Counted from the stretch's first letter, positions 48,336 through 63,289 are shown. The stretch: DNA of 64,000 nucleotides from Ovis canadensis (GCF_042477335.2 NC_091247.1:231645001-231709000), one strand, 5' to 3'. Notes: a model not told the origin generated them from the letters alone. Numbers and translations are program-made.

Positions 48336-48578
48336 TCCTGAGCACACAAGCCTCAAGCGTGCAGCTTCAGCGCTTCATGCACGCGTGCACACACCTCAGC
48401 CCTTAGTCAAGGGGGGAGCTGCAGCAGCACCTGATGGTTCTCTCCTGTTGCACCGAGGCAGTTCCCACACCCCGAAACCTGGGCAGTCTAGGTGTCTTTG
48501 CACTGAACTCCACTCTGTCTGTGTGCTCAGGCCGGGTGCTCACCTCCTTTGCTAGTCACTAAACACCACAAGAGCGGG

Positions 48579-48775
48579 GCTTCCCTGGTGACCCAGCGGC
48601 CAAGCCTTCACTCTCCCAGCGCAAGGGTCCTGGGTTCGAGCCTTGGTGCAGGAACTAGATCTGCGTGGTAAAACTAAGAGTTCAAATGACATAAAGATCC
48701 CTCGCACAGTGAAGATCCTGTGTGCTGCGACTACGATCCAGTGCAACCAAATAAAAGTATGTTTAATAATAAGAC
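48579..48775 (+). mobile_element. CHR-2 type SINE
   Basis: GGCTTCCCTGGTGACCCAGC, GGTTCGAGCCTTGGTGCAGG, tail CAAATAAAAGTATGTTTAAT. Confidence 0.85.
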
Positions 48776-48779
48776 ACCC

Positions 48780-50440
48780 ACAGGAGCAGGGCTGAGTCCC
48801 CTCTTTTGATCCGCACCCCAGCCCTATGCCAGTGAAGGTCTGTGGAACTAATGAGGTGATGCTCACAACCCAGCTGGGCAACAAGGTGCCCGCAGGTTGT
48901 GCCCGAGTGTTGGCATCCGTTCACTCTCGCTGGAGTTTGGATGTGATACAGAGATCGCGCACCTGCTCCCACTCCTCTCTGTCCTCGTCCTGAAACCAAG
49001 GCACCCTGAGGTGCCTGCAGGCCCCCTGGAGGAGAGGGTGCAGGCGGCACGGGGTGGGCACACCCAGAGCACGTGTGCACGTGGCTCCTCTCTAGGCAGC
49101 CTCAGAGGGACAGTTCCAGGATGCAGTGGGATTTGGACATGGCTAATGCAGCGCCCAAGCCAGACAAGAAGTGACGGGTCACATGGAGAACACAGAAGGG
49201 GCCCCTGCACCTAGACACATGCCCTCCACACGCCCCGTCCACACGCCCAACCAGCGAGCCTGCCTCCAGCTGCAAGTAACACACCAGCCAGTAGCCGTGG
49301 TTTCGGAGGCTGGTCTGTCTTCTCACACCATGAGCTCCGGAGGGACACGGCTGGGGACGCTGATTAGCATCCAGTGTCTGCTCAGGGCCAGCGTTGACAC
49401 AGCATCGTCCTCACCATCTCCAAGGGTGATGCTGAACAAGACCCTGGGCTCCAGCACATGCCCTGAGCTTTCTCTGACAAGGATCCTTGGTTAGACACCC
49501 TTCTCGGGCCAATCACTGGATCGTGAGTGGCTAAGACTGGCTACTACTCTCCTGGGACTAGGAGAGGCTGCACCTGAGAGGTCAAGGAGTCTCAGCCCAC
49601 CAAGGAAAGGGTGGATTCCATCGGCAGAAAGAGGATGGCTGTCTGGTCTACCACGAAGACAGCACACCCACTTCAGGGTCCTGAGCACAGCACTCTTCTC
49701 ACTCAACCATGAGGGAGCAGGGGCCCTGACATCAGTACACACACAGGTGACCCCTGAGGGCTACACGCCGTTGTGCAGATGCATGCAGTGGGCAGTCAGG
49801 GGGCGCTTTCTTCAGAGAAGGTGCCAGACAGCGTCAAGGATGGGCATCTTGGCCAGCTGCCAGGGCTAAGGGACGAGGGCATGGGGGAGGCATGGCAGGC
49901 CACTCGAGGAGTCTGGGTTCTGAGCACAACAGGAAGCCTGCAGTTCTGAGCAGACAGAGCCAAACCGGCACGTCGCTTAAGAGATTGCTTTGGTGGAGAA
50001 TGGCTCCTGCGCGGGCAGAGGTGAAGCCGGGAGACCGCAAAGATGCATGCAGGCAGGCAGCTCGGAGCTTTGCAGGAGGCACTGGGGGCTGAGGGCAGGT
50101 CTCTGGAGCTGCTGCTGTGCCCTCCGAGTGCGGGGCCCCCGGCCCACGTCACCACGCCGGCTGACCGCTCCACCACGTAGGATGTGCAGCTCCTCACCCA
50201 ACTTCAGACAGGCTTCTCACAGCCAGGCAGGTCTGGTTCCTGTGCTTATCTACCGGGGAAAACCTGGCTCTCCCGGGCGCTGTGTTCTCAGGGTCTGCTC
50301 TCCGCCATCCTCTCGCCCCCTCCCCACCCTCCCTGGCACACAGAAGCCCCTAGTGCTGCTCTGGTGAACGCTGTGCCCACACTTGCCACCACGCTTGTCT
50401 GCACTGACGCAAGCAATCACCAGGGGGAGGAAGGCGGCTA
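48780..50440. other. Intergenic, no gene seen
   Basis: GC-moderate unique-looking DNA downstream of ARSA. No coding, RNA or clear repeat feature recognised. Confidence 0.45.
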
Positions 50441-50446
50441 TCTCTC

Positions 50447-50584
50447 GGGCTGGGCGACCTCAGGGAAGTCACTGGACTCTCCATGCCTCAGGTTCCTCAT
50501 GTGTAACAGGGAGAAAAACACCTAGCTCAGGGCTCTCACAAGGATCACATGAATTCTCACACAAGTGTCAGCTGGTGTTATTAG
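50447..50584 (+). mobile_element. MIR SINE overlapping the ARSA 3' end
   Basis: Forward MIR core and 3' end: GGCGACCTCAGGGAAGTCAC, GCCTCAGGTTCCTCATGTGT, CAAGGATCACATGAATTCTC, then GTGTCAGCTGGTGTTATTAG. It is antisense to ARSA and covers the end of its 3' UTR. Confidence 0.75.
50577..50582 (-). terminator. ARSA: ARSA poly(A) signal AATAAC (non-canonical)
   Basis: GTTATT on the plus strand is AATAAC on the gene strand, 75-80 nt past the stop. Human ARSA is known to use AATAAC about 96 nt past its stop, the signal lost in the common pseudodeficiency allele. Position and sequence agree. Confidence 0.75.
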
Positions 50585-50656
50585 AGTTCTCCGGTACAAA
50601 CCACCTCCACACCCCACAGCACAGCCAGGAACCCCCGACGGCCTCCGTCTGTGCCC

Positions 50657-53370
<2,714 letters not shown>

Positions 53371-54200
53371 GGCTCACCGCACAGACAGGCCTGTAACAGA
53401 GACCCTTGGGAGAGAAGGCAAGCTGGCTCCCGCAAGCTCTAACCCGGAGACCCCAAATTTGAGCGCTACCCACTCCCCAAACCGGGACATTAACCTCCCC
53501 CAAGAACCCAGGCTCAGGAACTACACTCCGCTGAAACCCCAGACCCAAATACTCCCCCGACGGAGACAACTCCTTTCCAGCTGCCTCGGCACCCGGAGAC
53601 CCTCGACCCCAACAAAACCCAGGAGCCTGTGGCCCGGGATCTAACTCCCTGGAGACCCTAAAGGGCCAGGGCACCTTCAGACTCTCAGGCGGAGATCTGA
53701 CCCTCTTCTGCTAAAGGTCCCGCCTAGGCTCGTGGTCAGGGGGCAGAAGTCCCAGAACACTGACCCGAGGGGGCCCACGACGCGGGACAAAAGCAGTTCA
53801 GGGCCGAGGAGGGGGCAAGTGCGGGACACCGGGAAGCCGGGCCCTCCTCGGGCGCTTCCGCCTCGGCCCGGCCTGGCCCCGCCCCGGCCCCTGACCCGTG
53901 ACTCCCGCGCGGCCCGCCCCGGGGCGGGGCACGGCGCTAAGAGGGCGGAGCACGGCGCTGAGGGGCGGGGCACGGCACTGGAAGGGCAGGGCACGGTGCT
54001 GAGGGGCGGGGCACGGTGCTGAGGGGCGGGGCACGGCGCTAAGAGGGCGGGGCACGGCGCTGGGAGGGGCGGGGTCTCGGCAGGGTTGCGGGCGGCGGGT
54101 GCGCCCGGGTTTGCGCCCGGAGGCCTTCGGCGCTGGAGGCGGGCGGCGCATGAGGTGCGGGCAGGACGGATCCTAGTGTTGGCGCTCGGCGCCCTAGTGT
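53371..54200 (-). promoter_or_regulatory. ARSA: ARSA CpG-island promoter
   Basis: TATA-less CpG island with many GC boxes upstream of the start codon, as expected for a housekeeping lysosomal gene. CpG density peaks at 53840-54170. Confidence 0.7.
53921..54075 (+). repeat. GC-box minisatellite in the ARSA promoter
   Basis: About seven units of 20-22 bp, each GGGCGGGGCACGGCGCTGAG or a close variant, plus a final GGGGCGGGG. Almost every unit contains an Sp1/KLF GC box. Confidence 0.95.
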
Positions 54201-54349
54201 TCCTTTAAGGCCCTGAGCCTGGAGAGTGTGGAATGAGCAAATCGAACCGGAAACCGTGGAGTCCGCGGGCTGCTGGCTTTTCCTACAATGCCATGTTTGG
54301 TGTTTTCTTGAAACAGATCAAAAATTCTTTCCAACCTTTCCCCCTCCGT

Positions 54350-54450
54350 TCGTGTGTGTGTGGGTGTGGTGGGCCGTGTGTGTGTCTGTGTGTGGTGTAT
54401 TTGTGGGCTGTGTGTGTGTGGTGGGGGTGTGATGGGGCGTTTATGTGTGT
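54350..54450 (+). repeat. Interrupted (GT)n microsatellite
   Basis: GTGTGTGTGTGGGTGTGG and similar, broken by GGGCCG and TATTT. Confidence 0.9.
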
Positions 54451-54459
54451 CGGGAAGGG

Positions 54460-57400
54460 GCTGGTGGGGCATCTGGAGGGCGGTGTCTTCTCTGCATCCG
54501 GGTCACACCAATGGGAACGGCTCATCCAAAGAGATGACGGCCCTGGCTCCATCACTGGACAGCCTTGTTCGAATGACTTCACGGTTTTGCTCCCCAGATT
54601 GTTTAGCTGTTTCCAAGTAAGAGAGCGCCCCACGAGGCGGTTAGGCGGGTATCTTACTAAGTGTAACTAAACACCCCAAGGTCAGTGCCTCCCGGAGAGT
54701 GCCTCCCCACAGCAGCTCCCCTAGGACATCTCTTCCCTGGAACCAACCTTCCCCACCCCGCCCCCGCCCCGCCCCCCGGGGGTAGCTCTCTGGCCTCAGG
54801 CTCCCCAACAGGGTCGGCCCTCAGGACCAGCAGCATGGGCTGCTGTTGCGGAGGGTTTCTCATAGTTCCTGCCCCTGGAGCCAGCGGGAGCATGCACAGG
54901 GTCCTTGAAAGGCCGCTGGTCCCTTGGGGTGGGGCCAAGACACAGCTTCCACTGAAGCCCAGCTGTGGAGCTGGCATTTTCCTGGTGAAAGATGAAAGCT
55001 AAGACTAGCGGCAGTACGAAGGAGCAAAATTTGAGGGGCAGGGATCTCCCTGAGACAGGGCTGGCCTCCAGGCTGCTGCTGGCCTCGTTGGCAATGGGAG
55101 GGGCTCCTGTGAACCTTCCCCTTGGTGTCACACTCCAGGATGGGTTCTGTGCCTGTGCGTGGGAGCAGGATGGGGTGGGTGGCCAGGACAGAAAGTTTTT
55201 CCATGGCCCAGAAATCTTTGAACCTGTAATTGGAACTATCACAGCTGGTTGGTGCTGTGAATTGGAGTTTAAAAGGAATCAGCCAAAGGCCCTTTCTTCC
55301 CTTTCTGCTGCAAGCTGGGAAGTACCCTTATTCTCCAGGAGAGCCGGCCTGCGGCTGTAATGTTATGCAAATGGCCGGCATTTTCCCCTGCAGACTCTGG
55401 AGGTTGCTCAGGCATGTGCCCACGGCAGGCAGCCCTGACCTCTGGGTGGGGAGAGGGCGCGTGTGCCTCCATCTGTGTCTGTTCAAAGCTGAGCTCTGTG
55501 GGCATCCGAGTCTTTCCGCGATTGTGGGCCTTCCTTGGCATTGCTGTGGGAGCCGGCAGGAGGGTCAGTTTGGGACAGAGCCCCAGTGGGAGGCAGCCTG
55601 CCAGGGTGCGGGAAGTGGCTCTGGACACTGTTAATTTGGAACTAACACCCACAGTTAAGAGAGGGGCCTTTTGAGCGGTGCCGGTCTGGTCTTTCTACAC
55701 CTCGAACAAGGGAGGGGCCTCCATTTCCTGGGCCTGCTGGGGGCTGCTGCAGCGCTTGGCCCATTTGAAGGTATTCTGTGGTGATCCCTGGGAATGGCTG
55801 ATGTCAGGGATCCAGGACACCAAGGGCCCTGTGTGCAGGCCTCCACTTACCCCCTTGGGTCCCTCCTCTTTGGCCTCAACAACCATTATTCCTAACCCCA
55901 GGATACTGGAGGCAAAAGACCCTAAATCAGTCAGGTCTAACAGGGAGCAGGTTCTGGATTCAGATCCAGGGGCTCGGATGATGCTGACTGTGCTCTGGTT
56001 TTTAAGCCAGGGTTCACGACAGCACATGTGAATGAAGCCAAGCTGCCGGAAACCTCTTTGGTTTAATAGAGAAAAAGGCGCCCAGAGACAGAGAAAGAAG
56101 TGTATTGTGTGTGACCTGGTCAGGTGTCCCCAGCTGTCCTGGGTGAGGGTCTGGAGGACTCCCTCTCTGAGACAGCGAGCTGCACTCCGGAGTCGAGAGG
56201 GGAGCAGCGGCGCGCTTTAGACTCCGGGGAGCTGGGTACTAGCAGAGGCCACAGCGCCAGGCGGAATGGCTTGGCCTCAGAGATTTTTGGCTCCCTGGCC
56301 ATGGAGTCATCCTCCAGGACAAAAACAGAGGGTAGTGGCAGCGGGGGTGGTGGTGGAAAGACCCTAGGTTTCGGGAATGTGGCCCAGACTTGACTCACAA
56401 TGCAGCTCCTCTTCCAATTCCTGGACATGAGTCACTCACGGACCTGGAGCTGCCAGAGGGAAAGACCTGGCGGAAACACCCAAGGCTGTACTAAGTCTTC
56501 TCCCTGGCCTCCCTTGAGGGAGGCATGGCCTTCAGCCAGGACGGCCATGCTCTAGGGGATGGGACAGTCAGGTTCTCAGGGGCTGTTGGCCACTAATTCT
56601 GAGTGAATACCACTGCCCAGACATTCTGATGCCCCCATAGTCCACGGATCAGAGAGGGCTTTGGAGGTCACACAAGACAAGCGTATGGGGCCACAGTCCA
56701 TCTCACCATGGATGCAGTGATTCTGTGAATTTATTTTGTCTTAATTTCCCTGGTTCTTAAGCATATCATTCTAGTAGATGTATTGAGCAGCAGGCCAGTG
56801 CAACACTGCCTGCTGATCTAGACAGGGACTCAGGGTAGGAAGCCCAAAGCGAGGCCCCTGGGGTTCCCCTCCTATAACAGTTGAAGGAACACTAGCTACC
56901 TTAACGGATAAACCCCCAAATCTCAGTGACTTAACACAACAGATATTTACTTCTTGCTCATAGAAAATCCAGTTTGCAACATAAGCAGAAATAGGGGTGG
57001 GTGAGTCTCTGCTCCATGTAGGCATTTAGGGACCCATAGAAGAGGAAGTAGAGGCTTCCCTGGTAGCTGAGGAAGTGCTGCCATTTTTGACTCATGGATT
57101 TAAGACCATCCTGGATGCAGCAGGCTGAATAGAGAGCAGGCAGGATAAGAAGGAGGTATTTACTGATTACCTCCTAGGCCTAGGAGTGGCCGCGATTCCA
57201 GAACTCTTGACTTGGCCCTACCTAGATGCAAAAGGGGCTGGAAAATACAGACTCAGAGGGGTGGTCTGCTGGAGTCAGCAGGTGGGATGTCAGCTTTCAG
57301 ACATCTCAGTTTGCTGAATGTGGCAAAAAGCAAATCCCTGGGGACTAGTTCCGTGGCGCTGCTGAGGGAGAGTGTATCTCCAGGAGCTGAGGCTGGATGC

Positions 57401-57880
57401 TTCTTTCAGTGCTTCCGATGACTTTGCAGGCAACAGCTCCATGTGCCAAATCCCTTTCAGCTCAAAGCAGTCGCACACGGGTCCATACTCTATACCTAAA
57501 CCCTGACTTTCACAGTTAGGGGGATGAGAGGTCGAGGAACTGGGAGGCCAGAGAGTGAGGGATCCCTTGGAGAGACAGGGATGATGTCAGAACTCGGGGT
57601 GAGCAGACAGCCTGTCGCCACAGTTCCCAGTGAGGGGAGGACACGGTCGGCCAAGGGGGGCTGTTTGACCACTGCTCTACGCCTAGTGCCTCATCCTCAT
57701 ACTTTGCTGAGTATGTTTGTGAGTAAAACACATTTTAAATGCAGGATGTCCTTTGGTTCATTTATTCGTTAATTAATATCTGTCCAACCATCATTAAGCA
57801 TTTCTGTGTGCTGACTGCTGTGACCGAATACGAAAAGCAGGTTTCCAACGACACAGTCGGAAACGCCTCTGTTGTGAAAC
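54460..57880. other. Intergenic block, no gene recognised
   Basis: About 3.4 kb of mixed-composition DNA upstream of ARSA. No family match, no splice-consistent frame and no clear repeat identified. Confidence 0.45.
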
Positions 57881-58377
57881 ATTCGGAAATGCTGCTGCTG
57901 CTGTTCAGCCGCTCAGTGTGCCCCACTCTCTGCGACCCCCTGGACTGCAGCACGCCAGGCCTCCCTGTCGTTCACTGTCTCCCAGAGCTTGCTCAAACTC
58001 ATGTCCATTGAGTCGGTGATGCATCCAACCATCTCATCCTCTGACTCCTCCTTCTCCTCCTGCCCGCAATCTTTCCCAGCATCAGGGTCTTCTCCAGTGA
58101 GTCAGCTCTATGCATTAGGTGGCCAAAATATTGGAGCTTCACCTTCAGCATCAGTCCTTCCAATGAGTACTCAGGGTTGATTTCCTTTCGGATTCACTGG
58201 TTTGATCTTGCTGTCCAAGGGACTCTCTTCTCCAGCACCACAGTTCGAAAACATCTATTCTTTGGTGCTCAGCCTTCATTATGGTCCAACTCTCACACCT
58301 GTACACTGGAAAAACCATAGCTCTGACTATATGGACCTTTGTCAGCAAAGCGATGTCTCTGGTTTTTTTTTTTTTTT

Positions 58378-58595
58378 TAGGCTTCCCCCAGTGGTTCAGA
58401 CAGTAAAGAATCTGCCTGCAACGCAGGAGACCCTGGTTTGATCCATGGGTGGGGAAGATCCCCTGGAGAAGGAAATGGCAGGTCACTTGAGTATTCTTGC
58501 TTGAAGAATTCCATGGACAGAGAAGCCTGGCAGACTACAGTTCATGGTGTTGCAAAGAGTTGGACATGACTGAGTGACTAATACTTTCACTTTCA
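58378..58595 (+). mobile_element. Bov-tA SINE in BovB
   Basis: GGCTTCCCCCAGTGGTTCAG, box B GGTTTGATCCATGGGTGGGG, GACTGAGTGACTAATACTTT. Preceded by a T-run at 58360-58378. Confidence 0.88.
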
Positions 58596-59646
58596 CCACT
58601 TTTTAATACTCTGTCTGGGTTTGGCATAGCTTTTTTCCCAAAGAGCAAGCATCTTTAATTTCATGGCTGCAGTCACCATCTGACATGACTTTGGAGCCCA
58701 ACAAAATAAAATCTGTCACTGTTTCCATTTTTTCCCCATCTATTTGTCATGAAGTGATGGAAAGGGATGCCATGATCTTAGTGTTTTGAATGTTGAATAT
58801 CAAGCCAGCTTTTTCACTCTTCTCTTTCACCTTCATCAAGAGGCTCTTTAGAGTCTCTGCTTTCTGCCATTAGGGTGGTATCATTTGCATATCTGAGGTT
58901 GTTGATATTTCTCCCGGCAATCTTGATGCCAGCTTGTGGCTCATCCAGCCGGGCATTTCGCATGATGTACTCTACATAGACGTTAAATAAGCAGGGTGAC
59001 AATATACAGCCTTGACATACTCTTTTCCCAGTTTGGAACCAGACTGTTGTTCCATGTCTGGTTCTGTTGCTTCTTGACCGGCACACAGGTTTCTCAGAAG
59101 GTAGGTCAGGTGGTCTGGGATTCCCAGCTCTTTCAGAATTTTCCAGTTTGTCGCGATCTACACACTCAAAGGCTTTAGCATAGTCAACGAAGCAGAAGTA
59201 GATGTTTTTCTGGAATTCTCTTGCTTTTTGTATGATCCAATGGAGGCTGTCAATTTGATCTCTGGTTCCTCTGCCTTCTCTAAATCCAACGTGTACACTG
59301 GAAGTTCTTGATTCACATACTGTTGAAGCCTAGCTTGCAGGATTTTGAGTATTACCTTGCTAGCATGTTGAAATTGCAACGAGGAGTTCGTGACCTGAGC
59401 CACAGTCAGCTCCAGGTCTTGTTTATGCTGACTGTATAGAGCTTCTCCATCTTTGGCTGCAAAGAATATAAACCATCTGATCTCGGTGTTGGCCATCTGG
59501 GGACGCCCACGTGTCCAGTCCTCTCTTGTGTCGCTGGAAGAGCAGCGTGCTATGTCCACTGCATTCTCTTGGCAAAACTGTTAGCCTTTGCCCCGTTTCG
59601 TTTTGTGCTCAAAGGCCACACTTGCCTGTTATTCCAGGTATCTCTT

Positions 59647-59882
59647 TTTTTAATTTTCAAAATTATCTTTTATTCAAGTATAATTAATTTGCAATGTTTT
59701 GGGTGTATAGCAGATTGATTCAGCTGTAACACACACAGACACATATAAACGCTTGTATGTTGTTGTTATGTGGTCATTCAGTCATATCCAGCTCTTTTGT
59801 GATTCCATGGACTGAAGCCCACCGGGCTCCTCTGTCCATTTCCCAGGCAAGAATACGGGAGTGCATTGCCGTGCCCTCCTCC
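59647..59882 (-). mobile_element. L1 3'-end insertion plus Bov-tA fragment in BovB
   Basis: CCAGGTATCTCTT occurs at 59634-59646 and 59883-59895, a 13-bp target duplication. Inside, 59647-59750 is an artiodactyl L1 3' end in minus sense (AATTAATTTGCAATGTTTTG) and 59755-59882 a minus Bov-tA piece. The BovB endonuclease sequence resumes at the right-hand copy. Confidence 0.85.
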
Positions 59883-59989
59883 ACCAGGTATCTCTTGACA
59901 CCCTACTTTTGCATTCCCATACCCTGTGATGATTTTTGGTGTTGGTTCTAGACGGTCTTGGAGGTCTTCACACAACTAGCTTTCTGGTT

Positions 59990-60635
59990 CTATTAGAATG
60001 TGTTCGCTAGGCACCAGGTACACGGTGAGCATGGCACACCCACGTGCTCTCCTAACCTCCACCAGGGCCCAGGGGGAGCTCGAGCCACCTCGCCAGCCCC
60101 AAAGCAGGAGCCTGGCATGTGGCCTGAATGAGGGAGGGGATGCAGCACGTCCTACCATTGTCCCTAACATACCAGAGCTCACAGGCAGGCAGAGGGAAGC
60201 CAGGAAGTTTTCTCAGCCACCAGGGTATCTGGTGGCTGAGCCGGGATGCCAGCTCAGGCCCTGCCCTGAGGCCGGCCCTTCCACCTCTCCTGCGGCCACG
60301 CTCCCTTTTAGAGAGGCCTTTCCCTCCTCCTTCGTGTGGACTTTCAGGTACCCTTGGCTCTTGAAGCCAAAAGAAAGAAAAGCAGATTTCAGGGACCAAG
60401 TCTGGAGACGCAAAGCCTCTTCAGAGCCCTCCTCGTCCCCACGTCTATTTTCCTCGCAGGGTTGCTTTTCCCCCAGGCTGCGACCTTGGTCACTAGCGTC
60501 TGTCGAGCCTCATTTCCCCCATGTGTCCCAAGCGTGGAGAAAGGGTTTCTCCCCTCAGTTATGACCCGTAGCCTCCAGAACAGGCTTCTCGTCGGCCCTG
60601 TTTGTGTCACACACCCACTATGGTGTTCCAAGCCC
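59990..60635. other. Intergenic, no gene seen
   Basis: Unique-looking GC-moderate sequence. Open frames on both strands overlap each other and lack support. Confidence 0.4.
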
Positions 60636-60639
60636 TGGC

Positions 60640-60800
60640 TTCCCCACTGACTCGCCACGTGCGGCTTTGGGCAAGGTGAGTTGCTTCTGATTTGCTCTGT
60701 CTCCTCATTCGTTACGTGAGGACAGTAATGGGCTGGCTCAGTGATGTAGTGATGACTGAATGAGTCTGTACATGTCATACACCTGGGATGCCATACAGCG
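60640..60800 (+). mobile_element. MIR SINE
   Basis: CTTTGGGCAAGGTGAGTTGC, CTCTGTCTCCTCATTCGTTA and GTGATGACTGAATGAGTC follow the MIR core. Confidence 0.6.
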
Positions 60801-61149
60801 CTCAGAAGTCTGGGGCGTAATCTATCTTCATAATTATCACTATATATTTCTCTTTTATTTGAGCAATTTTCATAAAGCTCTGTGGGGGTCTCTCTGTGAA
60901 GAAGTCTCCATATTAAGTTGTAGCCGCTGTTGGCCCCCCAAGTTTGGAGTCTAAATTATATTACCCTTTGTCGTCCCCGGGACCACCAAGCCAAGAAATT
61001 AACATGACACAATTCCTGGGCTAGTTATACTCCTCTGAGGAACACATCTAGGCTTCCCAGGCCCAGTTGAGTTCATAACCCCAAGTCACAAAACTGTCAC
61101 AGAAAGAACCTACAGTCCCCCTGCAGTGAGTGAGTTGGGAGATACTACA

Positions 61150-62390
61150 GACGGGATTAGACCACCAAAAAGTCACATATGTTTTAAAAATAATTAAAGA
61201 CAAAAGAAATCTAAAAATTGCATTAAATAAAAAGAAAAAGTCAATATAAAGAAAGAAGAAGCAGATTTGATAATGTACCAAATACAGCTTGCAGAAATAA
61301 AATTTATGGCCACTGAAATTTAAAATTCTATGGAGGGGAAATTAAACCTATGGATAAGATCAATAACAGATTAAACTCAAACAAAATCAGTGAGGTGGAA
61401 ACCAGAAGTAGAAAAATTACCCAGAATGCAGCACACAGAGAGAAAAATCTTCCAAGTATTGAGAAAAAGATATTTTGTCAATTTAGCATCCTACACTGGC
61501 TAAATTATCACTCAAAATAAGGGTGAAATAAGACACTTCAAAGTCACTACTTTGTCACTGCTTTCAGGAAGAAGAGAATTCAAGTCAGAGGAAAGTGAGT
61601 GAAGAGTGGGTTGACAGGTGACTCCAGGAGCAACCACAACAGCTTCGCTGGAGGCAGAACAATGTGGACAAAGGCCCGAGGCTGAGGCTGAGCCCCCTCT
61701 AGTGCAGGGAAGGGGGAGGGGGACAGCCCTTACTTTGGGCTTTGTTAATCCCCCGTGTTACAAATCTCAGTGTCTTTATGCAAATGATAGAAAGAATGTA
61801 TAACTCCAAAAACAAAGGGAGTTGAGGGAAAGAGGAATAAAGGTGATCAATCAAAGGAAGAGCCCAAAGGGAGGAGAGAGCAGCACAGACAAGAGAGCAA
61901 AAAATATTGGCTGACAACACGAAATAAAGGCAAGAGTCGGGTGAGACATGCCCACAGGCGTCGTGAAACCCCATTAACCGTTAGTTTAGAAAAGGGCTAC
62001 ACACACTATTTACCAGAAGCACGTCTAAGGATATGAAATGTAGAAAGAACAGAAGGAGAATGAGGGGAAAAGATATATGAGGCCAATACTCACAAAATAG
62101 TGCTATGCCTAGACTAGATATTGAAAAAAAACTAAGGCAAAAAGCATCATTAAGAATAAATAAGGCACCATGTAATGATAAAAGGAATAACTTATCAGAA
62201 AGCTATACTAATTCTGAATCTGTTAGCATTAAAAGAAAGCCTGAAAAGACATATAAATCCCAAATTGGCAAAATTTCATGGAGAGGCTGCTAAAGTGGGA
62301 TTTTATCCCACTTCTTTTAGTAATTTATAAATCAAGCAAAGGGAACATTAGAAAAGACACAGCATATTTGAATAATACAATTAACAAACG
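61150..62390 (+). mobile_element. Ancient L1 remnant
   Basis: A-rich DNA with L1-like phrases (GCTAAATTATCACTCAAAAT, AGGGTGAAATAAGACACTTC). Broken beyond reading. Confidence 0.5.
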
Positions 62391-62435
62391 ATACAGTGGA
62401 GGTATGATTTTATGTGTGTGTATATTGTTGGAGAT

Positions 62436-62460
62436 ACACACACACACACACACACACACA
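62436..62460 (+). repeat. (CA)n microsatellite
   Basis: About 12 CA repeats. A short (TG)n lies 20 bp upstream (62413-62420), so the two can pair. Confidence 0.95.
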
Positions 62461-62800
62461 TCTTGCATCCAACAATTCCTATTGAACCACATACATGGCA
62501 ACAAAAGAGTCTTTGTAAAATTAGTATTATTCAAATATACTCAAACATATTTATATTTGTATTTTTTATATTATTTTTTATTTTTTTACAAATAAATCAT
62601 ATTTGTATCTGTACTCGAGTATACTCAAAGATCAGCATTCTGCAGGTCATCCTCTCTGACAGTAGTACAATAAAAAAGGAAATCAGTAGCTAAGGGCGAG
62701 TCCCTCCTCAAAAAGAAATGAATAAATAAAAAGAAAGAAACCTAGTATACATTTGGAAGCTTGAAGTAGCATACTTTCCAGTAATCCCTATGGCAAACAA

Positions 62801-63101
62801 ATCAGCCCTGGGATTTCTTTGGAAGGAATGATGCCAAAGCTGAAGCTCCAGTACTTTGGCCACCTCATGAGAAGAGTGGACTCACTGGAAAAGACCCTGA
62901 TGCTGGGAGGGATTGGGGGCAGGAGGAGAAGGGGACGACGGAGGATGAGATGGCTGGATGGCATCACGGACTCGATGGACGTGAGTCTGAGTGAACTCCG
63001 GGAGTTGGTGATGGACAGGGAGGCCTGGCGTGCTGCGGTTCATGGGGTGGCAAAGAGTCGCACACGACTGAGCGACTGAACTGAACTGAACTGAACTGAA
63101 A
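62801..63101 (+). mobile_element. Young 5'-truncated BovB 3' end
   Basis: About 300 bp closing in four GAACT repeats. GGCAAACAA flanks it at 62792-62800 and 63102-63110. The last 86 codons of the LINE frame are open ([20 protein letters not shown]), which suggests recent insertion. Confidence 0.92.
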
Positions 63102-63175
63102 GGCAAACAATACAATGGATATTAGAAAATCAACAAGGTGAAATTAAAAATACTACTTATTAAGAGTTAATGGAG

Positions 63176-63285
63176 GACTTCCCTGGTGGTCCATTGGCCA
63201 AGACTCTGAGTTCCCAGTGCAGGGGCCTGGGTTCAACCCCTTCAGGGAACTAGATCCCACATGCCAGAACTAAGACCCGACCTAA
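63176..63285 (+). mobile_element. CHR-2 type SINE
   Basis: GGACTTCCCTGGTGGTCCAT, GGTTCAACCCCTTCAGGGAA, truncated before the tail. Confidence 0.8.
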
Positions 63286-63289
63286 TGGA

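Larger units (their letters stand above)
57889..59985 (-). mobile_element. BovB LINE, 5'-truncated, with nested insertions
   Basis: Minus-sense BovB from the 3' end (GTTCAGCCGCTCAGTGTG) through RT pieces (RYANDTTLMAE near 58890) into the endonuclease domain (59380-59560, 59890-59985). Interrupted by a Bov-tA (58378-58595) and by an L1-plus-SINE block (59647-59882). Several frame breaks. Confidence 0.88.

Noticed and set aside
54233-54670. 145-codon frame upstream of ARSA as a divergent gene
   Set aside because: It crosses the GT microsatellite, has no family resemblance and its frame is not supported by splice or poly(A) signals.
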